Source: Nocardioides sp. SLBN-35 | GTDB lineage: Bacteria; Actinomycetota; Actinomycetes; Propionibacteriales; Nocardioidaceae | Reading direction: 5' to 3' | NCBI RefSeq assembly: GCF_006715725.1 | Contig: NZ_VFNU01000001.1 | Span: forward strand, 930,001-994,000 | Length of the DNA: 64,000 nt | Shown here: in pieces, positions 1 through 6,966 of the stretch | Layout: each line of letters begins with the position of its first letter | How positions within the stretch are numbered: position 1 is the first letter of the stretch | Notes under the pieces: model-generated | What the model was told of the DNA's origin: nothing | Databases searched by the model: none | What the model saw: only the letters and a program-made list of their open reading frames with translations | Program-made: the position numbers and the translations under genes

Positions 1-1050
1 GCCGGCGTGGAGGGCGAGCACCAGGAGCCCGCCAGGGCTCAGCGGCCGGGTCAGGGCGTCGAGCGCCGCGGGCAGCTCGGAGGCAGCGAGGTGGATCAGG
101 GAGTACCAGCCCAGGACGGCCGCCCATCCAGAGCCGTTGACCGGGCGCATCAGGGTGCGCAGGTCGCCGACATCGTAGACCCCGTCCGGGTAGCGCTCGC
201 GCGCCTGCGTCACCATCTCCGGTGTCAGGTCGAGCCCGGTCGCGTCGGCGCCGGCCTCGGCGAGGTACGCCGTGACGTGCCCGGGTCCGCACCCGACCTC
301 GACGACCGGGTCGGTGCCGGCGTGCGCGGCGACCCGGTCGAGCAGCCAGCGCTCGAAGGGAAGGGCGTCGAGCTCGTCGGCCAAGGCATCGGCGTACGCC
401 GTCGCAACGGCGGCGTAGGCCGCCCGCACCTTCGCGTCCCTGGCCTCGGCGCCGCCGGCGAGGACCGCGTCGCGGTCGACGGCCGCGGCGGCCGTACCGC
501 CGGGACCGGACCCGCCGGATGCGCCGGACGCGCCGGACGGGTGGTCGGCGGGCCCGAGGAGGTGGATCCAGCGGGCGTCCTGCTCACGTGGCTGCCTCGG
601 CAGCGCCTGGACCAGCGGGGTCTCGCGCGCGGCCAGCTGCTGCAGGCACGCCTCGACGGCGTCGCGGTCGGGGAAGGCGTGCAGCCGCTCGGTGCGCGTC
701 CGCAGGGCGCCCGGGGGCTGAGGCCCGCGCAGCAGCAGGACGGTGATCAGGGCTCGTTCGTCCTCGGCGAGGTCGAGCAGCACCGCGAGCCGCTGGAGGT
801 ACTTCAGGGTGCGCCGGCCGCGGTCGTCCCACGTGACCGCGACCAGATCGCGCTGCTTGAGCTCGCGCAGCGTGCGGTGCACGAGCTCGTCGTCGTACTC
901 CACGACGGGCTCGCGGCTGCTCTGCTGGTTGCAGGCGGTGCGGACGGCGCCCACGGTCATCGGGTACGACGCCGGGACCGTCACCTCCTTCTCCAGGAGG
1001 CTCCCCAGCACGCGCCGCTCCTCGGCCGTCAGGACGGGCAGGTCGCTCAC
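1..1050 (-). CDS. DUF480 (YceH-like) domain fused to class I SAM methyltransferase, 3' end cut by window edge
   Basis: Reading leftward from a GTG at 1050, the frame is open to base 1, so the C-terminus is missing. Residues about 5-170 match the DUF480/YceH family: it opens with LTAEERRVLGSLLEKEVT and has the SYPMTVGAVRTACNQQSSR segment typical of these paired winged-helix proteins. After a Gly/Ala/Ser-rich linker (residues about 171-190), a Rossmann methyltransferase begins, with SAM motif I VVEVGCGPGHVTAYLAEAGA near residue 250 and a following acidic LDLTPEM loop. Family knowledge: DUF480 alone is a bacterial protein of poorly known function; actinobacterial fusions to methyltransferases occur. 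The substrate cannot be read from sequence. Long open frames on the opposite strand here are antisense shadows. A GTG start is chosen because the DUF480 homology begins a few residues after it. Confidence 0.85.
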   Translation of the reverse strand, partial: MSDLPVLTAEERRVLGSLLEKEVTVPASYPMTVGAVRTACNQQSSREPVVEYDDELVHRTLRELKQRDLVAVTWDDRGRRTLKYLQRLAVLLDLAEDERALITVLLLRGPQPPGALRTRTERLHAFPDRDAVEACLQQLAARETPLVQALPRQPREQDARWIHLLGPADHPSGASGASGGSGPGGTAAAAVDRDAVLAGGAEARDAKVRAAYAAVATAYADALADELDALPFERWLLDRVAAHAGTDPVVEVGCGPGHVTAYLAEAGADATGLDLTPEMVTQARERYPDGVYDVGDLRTLMRPVNGSGWAAVLGWYSLIHLAASELPAALDALTRPLSPGGLLVLALHAG

Positions 1051-1093
1051 GGAACGGAGACTACCGATGCGGGTCGGGTGAGGCCGAGCGGCG

Positions 1094-1127
1094 CGACATG
1101 CGCGAGCGGAGCGAGCGCCGAACTAAC
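1094..1127 (-). repeat. dispersed 34-bp repeat, copy 1
   Basis: Its reverse complement matches 63893-63926 at the other end of the window with three differences (25 of 26 identical in the core GGCGCTCGCT(C/T)CGCTCGC). It overlaps the stop codon of the thioesterase (1123-1125). It looks like a short dispersed intergenic element; its function is unknown. Confidence 0.6.
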
Positions 1128-1620
1128 GCAGCTCGAGACACCCCGAAGTCACCGGCTCCCACTCGATGCCGGCGTGCTCGGCGACCCGCTTGTCGAGGCC
1201 CGCGGCGATGTCGGCCGGCCAGGGGGCGGTGCGGCGATCGGCGATCTCGACGCAGAGGAAGATCTCCTCGAACACGCACGCCACCCGCTGGTTGGTGTCG
1301 TCGAGCACGAACACCAGAGCGTGGGCGGCCCGCTCGGAGCGCCCGAGCAGGCGCACCCGGACCGACATCTGGTCGCCGGTCCTCAGCTCGTGCAGGTAGG
1401 TCAGGTGGTGCTCCGCCGAGAGGCACGCGAAGCCGCTGAGCACGGGCCAGTTGAACGGGATCCCGATGTCGTAGAGCGACTCGTCGAGGCCCTCGCTGCC
1501 GATGCCGAGGTAGTGGCGCACGTTGAGGAAGCCGTTGCTGTCCTCGAACGCGCTGGGGACCGGCTGGACCGCGAAGGCCGGAAGGGTGGCGAGCTGGTCA
1601 TACGTCGGCTGCGTGCTCAT
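1123..1620 (-). CDS. hotdog-fold acyl-CoA thioesterase (4HBT family)
   Basis: A 165-residue protein of the usual length for a single hotdog domain. The segment DSNGFLNVRHYLGIGSEGL resembles the 4HBT motif (D-x-N-x-H-x-N-x-x-Y) in which an early acidic residue and the helix start bind the thioester; HHLTYLHELRTGDQMSVRVR is the central strand region. Such enzymes hydrolyse acyl-CoA or aryl-CoA thioesters; the acyl group cannot be predicted. The ATG at 1620 is preceded by TAGGGT (1628-1633, minus strand) with a 7-nt gap and no Shine-Dalgarno sequence, so the mRNA is probably leaderless. The gene is separated from the divergent MFS gene by about 300 bp. Family confidence is good; a 4-hydroxybenzoyl-CoA-type substrate is only one possibility. 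Confidence 0.8.
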   Translation of the reverse strand: MSTQPTYDQLATLPAFAVQPVPSAFEDSNGFLNVRHYLGIGSEGLDESLYDIGIPFNWPVLSGFACLSAEHHLTYLHELRTGDQMSVRVRLLGRSERAAHALVFVLDDTNQRVACVFEEIFLCVEIADRRTAPWPADIAAGLDKRVAEHAGIEWEPVTSGCLELR

Positions 1621-1928
1621 GCCCCGGACCCTAGGGCATGGCCGTCGGCCCCGCGCCTGCTACGCGCCACGTCCGACTCGATCTGGCTGCGTTGGGGACG
1701 CTCGACGTGCGCCCAGCATGCCGTCGCGCCCCCGCCTTGCCAGATCGGCCGGACGTGACGCTCGCGACGGCACGGCGCCGGCGGCCATGCCCTACTGAAC
1801 CCGGCCGATGATTGGGCGGCGCCCGACACGCGGTCGTACCATGGGTGCACCAGATCCACTGCGTGTATCTACCTCGCGCCGGCTCGACCGGCGGTCCAAG
1901 GCGGCACCCGACCCCTTGGACGAAGGAC
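1621..1928. other. divergent intergenic region between thioesterase and MFS gene
   Basis: A 308-bp region with no convincing gene. It holds the -10-like TAGGGT (1628-1633) for the leaderless thioesterase and, on the plus strand, an AAGGAC ribosome-binding sequence just before the MFS start. Both outward genes must be promoted from here. I see no strong palindrome. Confidence 0.5.
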
Positions 1929-3197
1929 ATGCCTGATCACTCCCCGACGCTGGTGCGGGCCGCCGGAGCGTCGTACTTCCCGATCGCGCTCGTCGCGCGC
2001 CTGCCCTACGCGATGATGGTCGTCGGCGTGCTGACGCTGGTCGTCGCCGGTCGCGACTCGCTCGCCTTCGGCGGGCTCAACTCCGCGGTGGTGGGCCTCG
2101 GCGCCGCGACCGTCGGGCCACTGCTCGGCGCGGCCGCCGACCGGTTCGGCCAGCGCCGGGTGCTGCTGGCCAGCGGTGTCGTGTCGACGACGGCGCTCGG
2201 CCTGATGGCCTGGGTGGTCTACAGCCCGCTGCCCGCCGCGGCCGTTCTCGCGGTGGCGTACGTCGTCGGCGCCAGCGCCCCGCAGATCGCGCCGATGTCG
2301 CGCAGCCGCCTGGTCCAGATCATCGGCGCCCGGATCGCGCCCGGTCGTCGTTCGCGCACCTTCGACGCGACCATGGCCTACGAGTCGGCCGCCGACGAGA
2401 TCGTGTTCATCGTCGGTCCGTTCGTGGTCGGCCTGCTCGGTACGACGCTCGACCCGTGGGCGCCGGTCGCCGGCGCGGCCCTGCTCACGCTGGTGTTCGT
2501 GACCGCCTTCGCGCTGCACCCCTCGGCGCTCGCCGCAGCCGGTGCCGACGAGCAGGCCGCCCCGCCCGCACCGGCCCGCGAGATCGCCCGGCCCGCGCTG
2601 CTGGCCGTGGTCGCGGGAATCTTCGGCGTCGGGCTGTTCTTCGGCTCGATGCTGACCTCGCTGACCTCGTTCATGGCCGAGCACGGCGGAGCGGAGTCCG
2701 CCGGCCTGGTGTACGGCGTGATGGGCATCGGCTCCGCGATCCTGGCTCTCGGCGTGGCCCTGTTCCCCGCCGCGTTCTCGCTGCGCGCCCGCTGGCTCGT
2801 CTTCGGTACGACGATGCTCGCCGGCGCCGCGCTGCTGCCGTTGGTCTCGTCGGTCGCGGCGATGTGCGCGGTGCTGCTGCTCATCGGCTGCGGCATCGGC
2901 CCGACGATGGTGACCCAGTACAGCCTCGGCGCCCTGCGCAGCCCGGCCGGCCGTTCCGCGACGGTGATGACGATCCTCGGCTCCGCCGTCATCGTCGGCC
3001 AGTCGCTCGCCTCGGCCGTCACCGGCAACCTGGCCGACCGGTTCGGCACCTCGGCCGCGGTGTTCATGCCGATCCTGGCCGCCCTCGTGGTCGTCGCGGC
3101 GGGTGTCGTGAATGCCGTGCTCAGCCCGGTGCGACCTCAGTCGCCCTCGACCAGGATGGTCACCCCGCCGCTGGCGAACGCCGGCACGTCGGCCTGA
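1929..3197 (+). CDS. major facilitator superfamily transporter
   Basis: A 422-residue, very hydrophobic protein with about 12 predicted membrane segments. The loop after the second helix, DRFGQRRVLL (about residues 73-83), matches the MFS signature D-R-x-G-R-R. The two halves are joined by a short central loop rich in Ala/Pro (about residues 197-220). The N-terminus MPDHSPTLVRAAGASYFPIA is set by the ATG at 1929 with AAGGAC upstream; an upstream extension of 39 codons is possible but reads as non-coding. The 3' end overlaps the convergent EthD-like gene by 61 bp. A role in exporting or importing aromatic compounds would fit the neighbouring guaiacol genes but is inference only. Confidence 0.85.
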   Translation: MPDHSPTLVRAAGASYFPIALVARLPYAMMVVGVLTLVVAGRDSLAFGGLNSAVVGLGAATVGPLLGAAADRFGQRRVLLASGVVSTTALGLMAWVVYSPLPAAAVLAVAYVVGASAPQIAPMSRSRLVQIIGARIAPGRRSRTFDATMAYESAADEIVFIVGPFVVGLLGTTLDPWAPVAGAALLTLVFVTAFALHPSALAAAGADEQAAPPAPAREIARPALLAVVAGIFGVGLFFGSMLTSLTSFMAEHGGAESAGLVYGVMGIGSAILALGVALFPAAFSLRARWLVFGTTMLAGAALLPLVSSVAAMCAVLLLIGCGIGPTMVTQYSLGALRSPAGRSATVMTILGSAVIVGQSLASAVTGNLADRFGTSAAVFMPILAALVVVAAGVVNAVLSPVRPQSPSTRMVTPPLANAGTSA

Positions 3198-3433
3198 GCC
3201 GCCTGGCCCTCGGGCGAGGCGAGCGCCGCGTCCAGCGCCTCCCTGTTCGGGAACTCCGCGTGGAAGCTGGCGAACACCGGCACGTCGCCGGCCAGGGTCT
3301 CGACGGCGAGCGAGTACCGCAGCGCGGTGGCTCCCGGCAGCGCTCGCGCGAGCGGGGCGTGGACCTCCTCGTAGTGGCGGCGGAAGGCCTCGGGGTCGCT
3401 CGGGGTTCCGTAGAGCACGGTCAAGGTGGGCAT
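3137..3433 (-). CDS. EthD-like dimeric ferredoxin-like protein
   Basis: A 98-residue protein with the EthD family pattern: MPTLTVLYGTPSDPEAFRRH at the start (strand, then YY/HH-type helix ending in HAPLARALPG), and FHAEFPNREALDAALASPEG near the C-terminus, the region conserved in dimeric alpha/beta barrel proteins. EthD was named from the ethRABCD fuel-ether P450 system, where it is needed for activity in an unknown way. Here it is the last gene of a gcoA-gcoB-ethD-like operon: its ATG lies 1 bp after the gcoB stop. This suggests an accessory role for the P450, but no catalytic residues can be named. Confidence 0.85.
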   Translation of the reverse strand: MPTLTVLYGTPSDPEAFRRHYEEVHAPLARALPGATALRYSLAVETLAGDVPVFASFHAEFPNREALDAALASPEGQAAQADVPAFASGGVTILVEGD

Positions 3434-3434
3434 C

Positions 3435-4460
3435 TCAGGCCTCCTGGGCGCTGTCGGCGGGGGTGAACTTCTCGCGGTGGATCAGGCGCGGGGCCATCCG
3501 GCGCCGCTTGAACGCTCGCACACCGGCCTCGACCATCGGCGCAGGACCGCACAGCCAGCCGGACCAGCCGCGGGCGCTGGCCACGTCGTCGACGAAGACG
3601 TCGGTCGGGAAGCCGCCGCGGTACGACGTGCGGGCGTCGTCGGGCTCGTCTGACAGGACGGGGACGAACCGGAAGCCCGGGTGGGCGGCCGCGAGCTCGT
3701 CGAACCGGGCCAGGTCGTAGAGGTCGGCGCTGCCACGGACCCCGTGGTAGAGCACCACCTCGCGCTGGGGGTGGCGTGCGAGCGCGGTACGGACGATGCC
3801 GACCAGGGGCGCCAGCCCGGTCCCGCCGCCGATCAGCACCATCGGCTCGCCCTCGTCGGCCTCCGGGCCGGGCACGTGGAAGTCGCCCAGCGGGCCGATC
3901 GCCTCGACCCGGTCGCCGACGGCGACGGAGCCGAAGAGCCAGCGGTCGCTGGCGATCCCGTCCGGCACCCGGCGTACGTGGAGCTCGAGGACCTTGTCCT
4001 CCTCGGCCGTGTTGGCCAGCGAGTACTGACGGCGCTCGCCGCTGCCGGGAACCACCAGCTCGACGTACTGTCCGGCGCTGAAGGCCAGCGGCTCGTCGAG
4101 CCCGAGCAGGATCCGGCGGGTGTCGCGGGCGATGTCCTCGACGGCGGTCACGGTGGCGGTCAGGTCCCGAAGCGGGTGCGTGGTCCGGCCGGTGTCCGCG
4201 CCGCGCAGCGCCACCTCGGTGTCGCCGCAGGGGCGGGCCTGGCAGGCCAGCGCCAGCCCTGCCTCCCGCTCGTCCGCGGTGAGGGTGTCGAGCGGGGAGT
4301 CGCGGTGGTCGACCTCGCCGGACACCACCTGCAGCTTGCAGGTGCCGCAGGTGCCCTGGTTGCAGGAGTTCGGCATCCACACCCCGGCGCGCAGCAGCGC
4401 CTCGAGGACCGTCTGGTCGGCGGCGCCCTCCACCCGGCGCTCGCCGACGGTGATCGTCAC
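3435..4460 (-). CDS. gcoB: GcoB-type ferredoxin-NADH reductase of aromatic O-demethylase
   Basis: A 341-residue three-domain electron-transfer protein. Residues 1-85 form a plant-type 2Fe-2S ferredoxin with Cys33, Cys38, Cys41 and Cys73. The middle FAD domain carries the RQYSLAN motif (R-x-Y-S). The C-terminal NAD domain has GGGTGLAPLVGI and ends with an LCGPAPMVEAGV motif. Known family: GcoB passes electrons from NADH through FAD and 2Fe-2S directly to the P450 GcoA, an unusual single-protein redox partner. The GTG start at 4460 lies 1 bp after the gcoA stop, so the two are almost certainly co-transcribed and translationally coupled. The order 2Fe-2S, FAD, NAD and the P450 partner distinguish it from ring-hydroxylating dioxygenase reductases. 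Confidence 0.92.
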   Translation of the reverse strand: MTITVGERRVEGAADQTVLEALLRAGVWMPNSCNQGTCGTCKLQVVSGEVDHRDSPLDTLTADEREAGLALACQARPCGDTEVALRGADTGRTTHPLRDLTATVTAVEDIARDTRRILLGLDEPLAFSAGQYVELVVPGSGERRQYSLANTAEEDKVLELHVRRVPDGIASDRWLFGSVAVGDRVEAIGPLGDFHVPGPEADEGEPMVLIGGGTGLAPLVGIVRTALARHPQREVVLYHGVRGSADLYDLARFDELAAAHPGFRFVPVLSDEPDDARTSYRGGFPTDVFVDDVASARGWSGWLCGPAPMVEAGVRAFKRRRMAPRLIHREKFTPADSAQEA

Positions 4461-4461
4461 C

Positions 4462-5694
4462 TCACACCTCCCAGGTGCAGTGCAGCGAGGTCGGGCCGCG
4501 GAAGCCCCACCCCCAGAACTCGACGTCCTCGGACGTGTCGCGCTCCAGGTTCGGGATCGCCTCGAGCAGCTCCTCCATCGCGATCCGCATCACCTGGTTG
4601 GCGTAGTAGATGCCCGCGCAGGCGTGGTTGCCGGCACCGAACGCGAGGTGCGGCAGCGGTGGACGGTGCAGGTCGAACTCGGTCGGGGCGTCGTACCTGC
4701 CGGTGTCGTGGTTGGCGGCGCCGTACGACAGGATCACGGGCGTCCCGGCCGGCAGGTCGACGCCCGCGACGGTGACCTCGCGGGTGGAGATCCGCGCCGT
4801 GGCCGACCAGATCGGTGAGGTCCAGCGCATTCCCTCCGAGATCGCGCGCGGGATCAGCGTCGGGTCGTCGACGACCTCCTCGAGCTGCTCGGGGCGGCTG
4901 AACAGACCGACCAGGGTGGAGGCCAGGCCGTGGCCCGGCTCCTGCATGGCGCCGAGCAGGTAGACGTAGATCGTGGGGTAGACGTACTCGCGCTCGCGGG
5001 TCTGGCCGGGCGGCATCCCGTCGTGCAGCCAGTGCGAGATGGCGGTCTCCGCGGGCTCGGCGATCCACCGGTCGATCAGCGGGTCGACGGTCGCGCGGAT
5101 CTCCGCCTTCGCCTCGTCGCCCTCGCGGAAGCCCTCGGGGTCGAGGAACTCGCCGTTCTCGTCGACGCCGGCGTTGGTGAACGAGCGGCTCAGCTTGTGG
5201 AACCAGTCGCGCAGCTGGTCGGAGGAGACCGACTGCAGGCCGAGGAGGTCGCCGAGCGAGCGCACGCTGACCGGCTCGCAGTACTCGCCCACCAGCTCGG
5301 CGCGCCCGGCGTCCTCGAAGGCCTCGAGGTAGCGGCGGGCGATCGGGCGGACCAGGTCGTCGACCCAGCGGTCCACCTCGACCGGCTGCAGCTGCGGCTC
5401 GACCATGCCGCGCAGGTCGGCGTGGATGTCACCGTTGACGCCGATGATCGCCGGGTGGCCGAAGGTGCGGCCGCCGGCGGGCGTGATCACGGCCTCGAAG
5501 TGGGGGCTGGTGGCGACCTCGCGGCAGATCTCGGCGGTCGAGGCGACGTACGAGCCCAGGACGGGGACGAAGGCCAGCGGGGCCTCGCGGCGCAGCCTCT
5601 CGTACGTCGGGTAGGGGTTGCGCTCGAGCTGGGACATCGAGACCGACTCCAGCCAGGAGAGGTCCGGCGTGGTCGGCTGCTGAACGGCGGTCAT
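4462..5694 (-). CDS. gcoA: cytochrome P450 GcoA (CYP255A-type), guaiacol O-demethylase
   Basis: A 410-residue P450 that, from memory of the Amycolatopsis GcoA sequence, is highly similar along its length. Visible motifs: I-helix [17 protein letters not shown], which replaces the normal A-G-x-x-T; ExxR in [10 protein letters not shown]; heme loop [13 protein letters not shown] with the Cys ligand near residue 359; C-terminal [13 protein letters not shown]. The three phenylalanines that clamp guaiacol in GcoA (F75, F169, F395) have counterparts at F78 (RTFGHP), SFTNAG and GWGFRG. Reaction: guaiacol + O2 + NADH to catechol + formaldehyde. The ATG at 5694 is preceded by GAGGAG; a 25-codon upstream extension has no ribosome site. 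First gene of gcoA-gcoB-ethD-like, divergent from an AraC gene. Confidence 0.93.
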   Translation of the reverse strand: MTAVQQPTTPDLSWLESVSMSQLERNPYPTYERLRREAPLAFVPVLGSYVASTAEICREVATSPHFEAVITPAGGRTFGHPAIIGVNGDIHADLRGMVEPQLQPVEVDRWVDDLVRPIARRYLEAFEDAGRAELVGEYCEPVSVRSLGDLLGLQSVSSDQLRDWFHKLSRSFTNAGVDENGEFLDPEGFREGDEAKAEIRATVDPLIDRWIAEPAETAISHWLHDGMPPGQTREREYVYPTIYVYLLGAMQEPGHGLASTLVGLFSRPEQLEEVVDDPTLIPRAISEGMRWTSPIWSATARISTREVTVAGVDLPAGTPVILSYGAANHDTGRYDAPTEFDLHRPPLPHLAFGAGNHACAGIYYANQVMRIAMEELLEAIPNLERDTSEDVEFWGWGFRGPTSLHCTWEV

Positions 5695-5770
5695 CGGGTG
5701 CTCCTCGGGAGGGTGCTGGTGCTGCGGAAGTGCGACGAAGGTAGGCCGACCGGCGTACGGCGGCGACACG

Positions 5771-5800
5771 GATCGCGCGGTCCCGGCACCGATCGCGCGG
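5771..5800. promoter_or_regulatory. direct repeat GATCGCGCGG x2, candidate AraC site
   Basis: GATCGCGCGG occurs at 5771-5780 and again at 5791-5800, a 20-bp period, close to two helical turns, in the gap between gcoA and its divergent AraC regulator. AraC-family activators typically bind direct repeats about two turns apart. The assignment is inference. Confidence 0.45.
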
Positions 5801-5810
5801 GCGATTTGTG

Positions 5811-5825
5811 ACCTGTGTCTCAGGT
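5811..5825. promoter_or_regulatory. palindrome ACCTG-N5-CAGGT in the gco divergent promoter
   Basis: A 15-bp dyad directly upstream of the TAGATT -10-like element (5825-5830) of the AraC gene. The same ACCTG-N5-CAGGT occurs at 9140-9154 in the divergent promoter of the neighbouring phenol-hydroxylase module. A shared regulator or cross-regulation is possible. Confidence 0.45.
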
Positions 5826-5837
5826 AGATTGCACAGC

Positions 5838-6779
5838 GTGTCCGAGCGGGTCCGGGGCCGGTCGCCGCGTGACTGGGGGAGTGCGTCCCGGGTCGTCGCG
5901 GAGGCCTACTTCCCCCACGAGCTCCGGCTCGTCGGCGGAGTCCACGAGCCGCGGCTGACGCTACGCACCCTCGACCTGGGGCCGGTCATGATCGGCCAGG
6001 TCGGCTGGGGTGCCGACGTCGCGATCGACTGCGACTACCCCGGCGCCTACGAGGTCAACCTGCCGATCACCGGACACCTCGAGAGCCGGGGCCGTCTCGG
6101 CGCGGTCACCTCGGTCGCCGGGCAGGGCACCGTCTTCCGGGCCGACTCCCCGTCACTGATCAGTCACTGGGACGCGACCTGCACGGTGCTGGGCGTGAAG
6201 TTCGACAGCGCCTGGTTCGAGGTGGAGGCCGAGCGGCTGCTCGGCACCGACCGGATCGGCGTACGAGAGCTGTTGCCGGACCAGCTGCGGCTCGACGAGG
6301 GCCGCGGCCGGGCGTGGCGCCAGCTGGTGGCCAGCCTCGCGACGAACCTGCACGACCCCCACCTGTTCGCCGACAGCGACCTGGTGCGCCAGCAGCTCGC
6401 CGGCGCGCTGGTCGCCGGCCTGGTCGACCTGTGCCGCTCCGGTGACGGGGCCGGGCCGCCGGCCCGCCCGTGGCACGTGCGACGCGTCGTCGAGGGGCTG
6501 CACGACGACCCCGCCCGGGCCTGGACCGCCGCCGAGATGGCGGCCCTGGCCGGCACGAGCGTGCGCCGGCTGCAGGAGGCCTTCCAGCAGTGGCTGGGCT
6601 GCACCCCGTCGGCGTACCTCCTCGAGATCCGGCTGCGCCGAGCCCGCGCCGACCTCGCTGCCGAGCCGGCGCCGATGGTCAGCGACGTCGCCGCCCGCTG
6701 GGGCTTCTCCAGCGCCAGCCGGTTCGCCGCGGCGTACCGCCGCCGCTACGGCGAGGCGCCCTCCGCCGCCCGCCGCTGA
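5838..6779 (+). CDS. AraC-family regulator of the gco operon
   Basis: A 313-residue protein. The N-terminal half is the AraC-binding-like cupin ([43 protein letters not shown]). The C-terminal 100 residues hold two helix-turn-helix motifs: [32 protein letters not shown] and [20 protein letters not shown], ending [13 protein letters not shown]. It is a clear paralog of the second AraC protein at 9.3-10.2 kb, with the same domain order and the shared AYFPH start. The GTG at 5838 is chosen because TAGATT (5825-5830) sits 7 nt upstream, which suits a leaderless transcript; an earlier in-frame GTG at 5808 would overlap the palindrome. Divergent from gcoA, so it is probably its activator, responding to guaiacol or a related phenol (inference). 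Confidence 0.88.
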   Translation: MSERVRGRSPRDWGSASRVVAEAYFPHELRLVGGVHEPRLTLRTLDLGPVMIGQVGWGADVAIDCDYPGAYEVNLPITGHLESRGRLGAVTSVAGQGTVFRADSPSLISHWDATCTVLGVKFDSAWFEVEAERLLGTDRIGVRELLPDQLRLDEGRGRAWRQLVASLATNLHDPHLFADSDLVRQQLAGALVAGLVDLCRSGDGAGPPARPWHVRRVVEGLHDDPARAWTAAEMAALAGTSVRRLQEAFQQWLGCTPSAYLLEIRLRRARADLAAEPAPMVSDVAARWGFSSASRFAAAYRRRYGEAPSAARR

Positions 6780-6966
6780 CCCGGCCCGGAAGTGCGCCTG
6801 TCTCTCGCCGACCCGGCAGAAAGTTGCGCTGGACTCGCGCCGACCCGGCAGAAGAGTGCGCCGAAACGACGCCGACCCGGCGCGAAGTTCGCGCCGGGTC
6901 GGCGGGGATCCGGAGCACTTTCGCGCCGGGTCGGCGGGGATCCGGAGCAGTTTCGAGCCGGGTCGG
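6778..6966. repeat. 32-bp-phased mirror repeat array 1 (4 direct + 3 inverted copies)
   Basis: Copies of GACCCGGC(A/G)(G/C)(A/G)AAGT-like units start at 6778, 6810, 6842 and 6874, exactly 32 bp apart. Inverted copies (ending GCCGGGTC) end at 6900, 6932 and 6964, again 32 bp apart. The centre, 6870-6904, is a perfect palindrome with 17-bp arms and one central base. The first copy begins inside the AraC stop codon and the last ends 2 bp before the stop codon of the convergent monooxygenase gene, so the array fills the whole gap. It could act as a bidirectional terminator. Related arrays lie at 45094-45204 and 55132-55284. Confidence 0.9.

Noticed and set aside
7..1758. A 583-codon open frame on the plus strand across the methyltransferase and thioesterase region
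   Set aside because: It is antisense to two clear genes and its translation is Arg/Gly/Val-rich without motifs; high GC leaves long shadow frames.
6778..6966. CRISPR array interpretation of the 32-bp-spaced repeats
   Set aside because: Copies invert at the centre, spacers resemble each other, only 3-7 copies occur and no cas genes are present.
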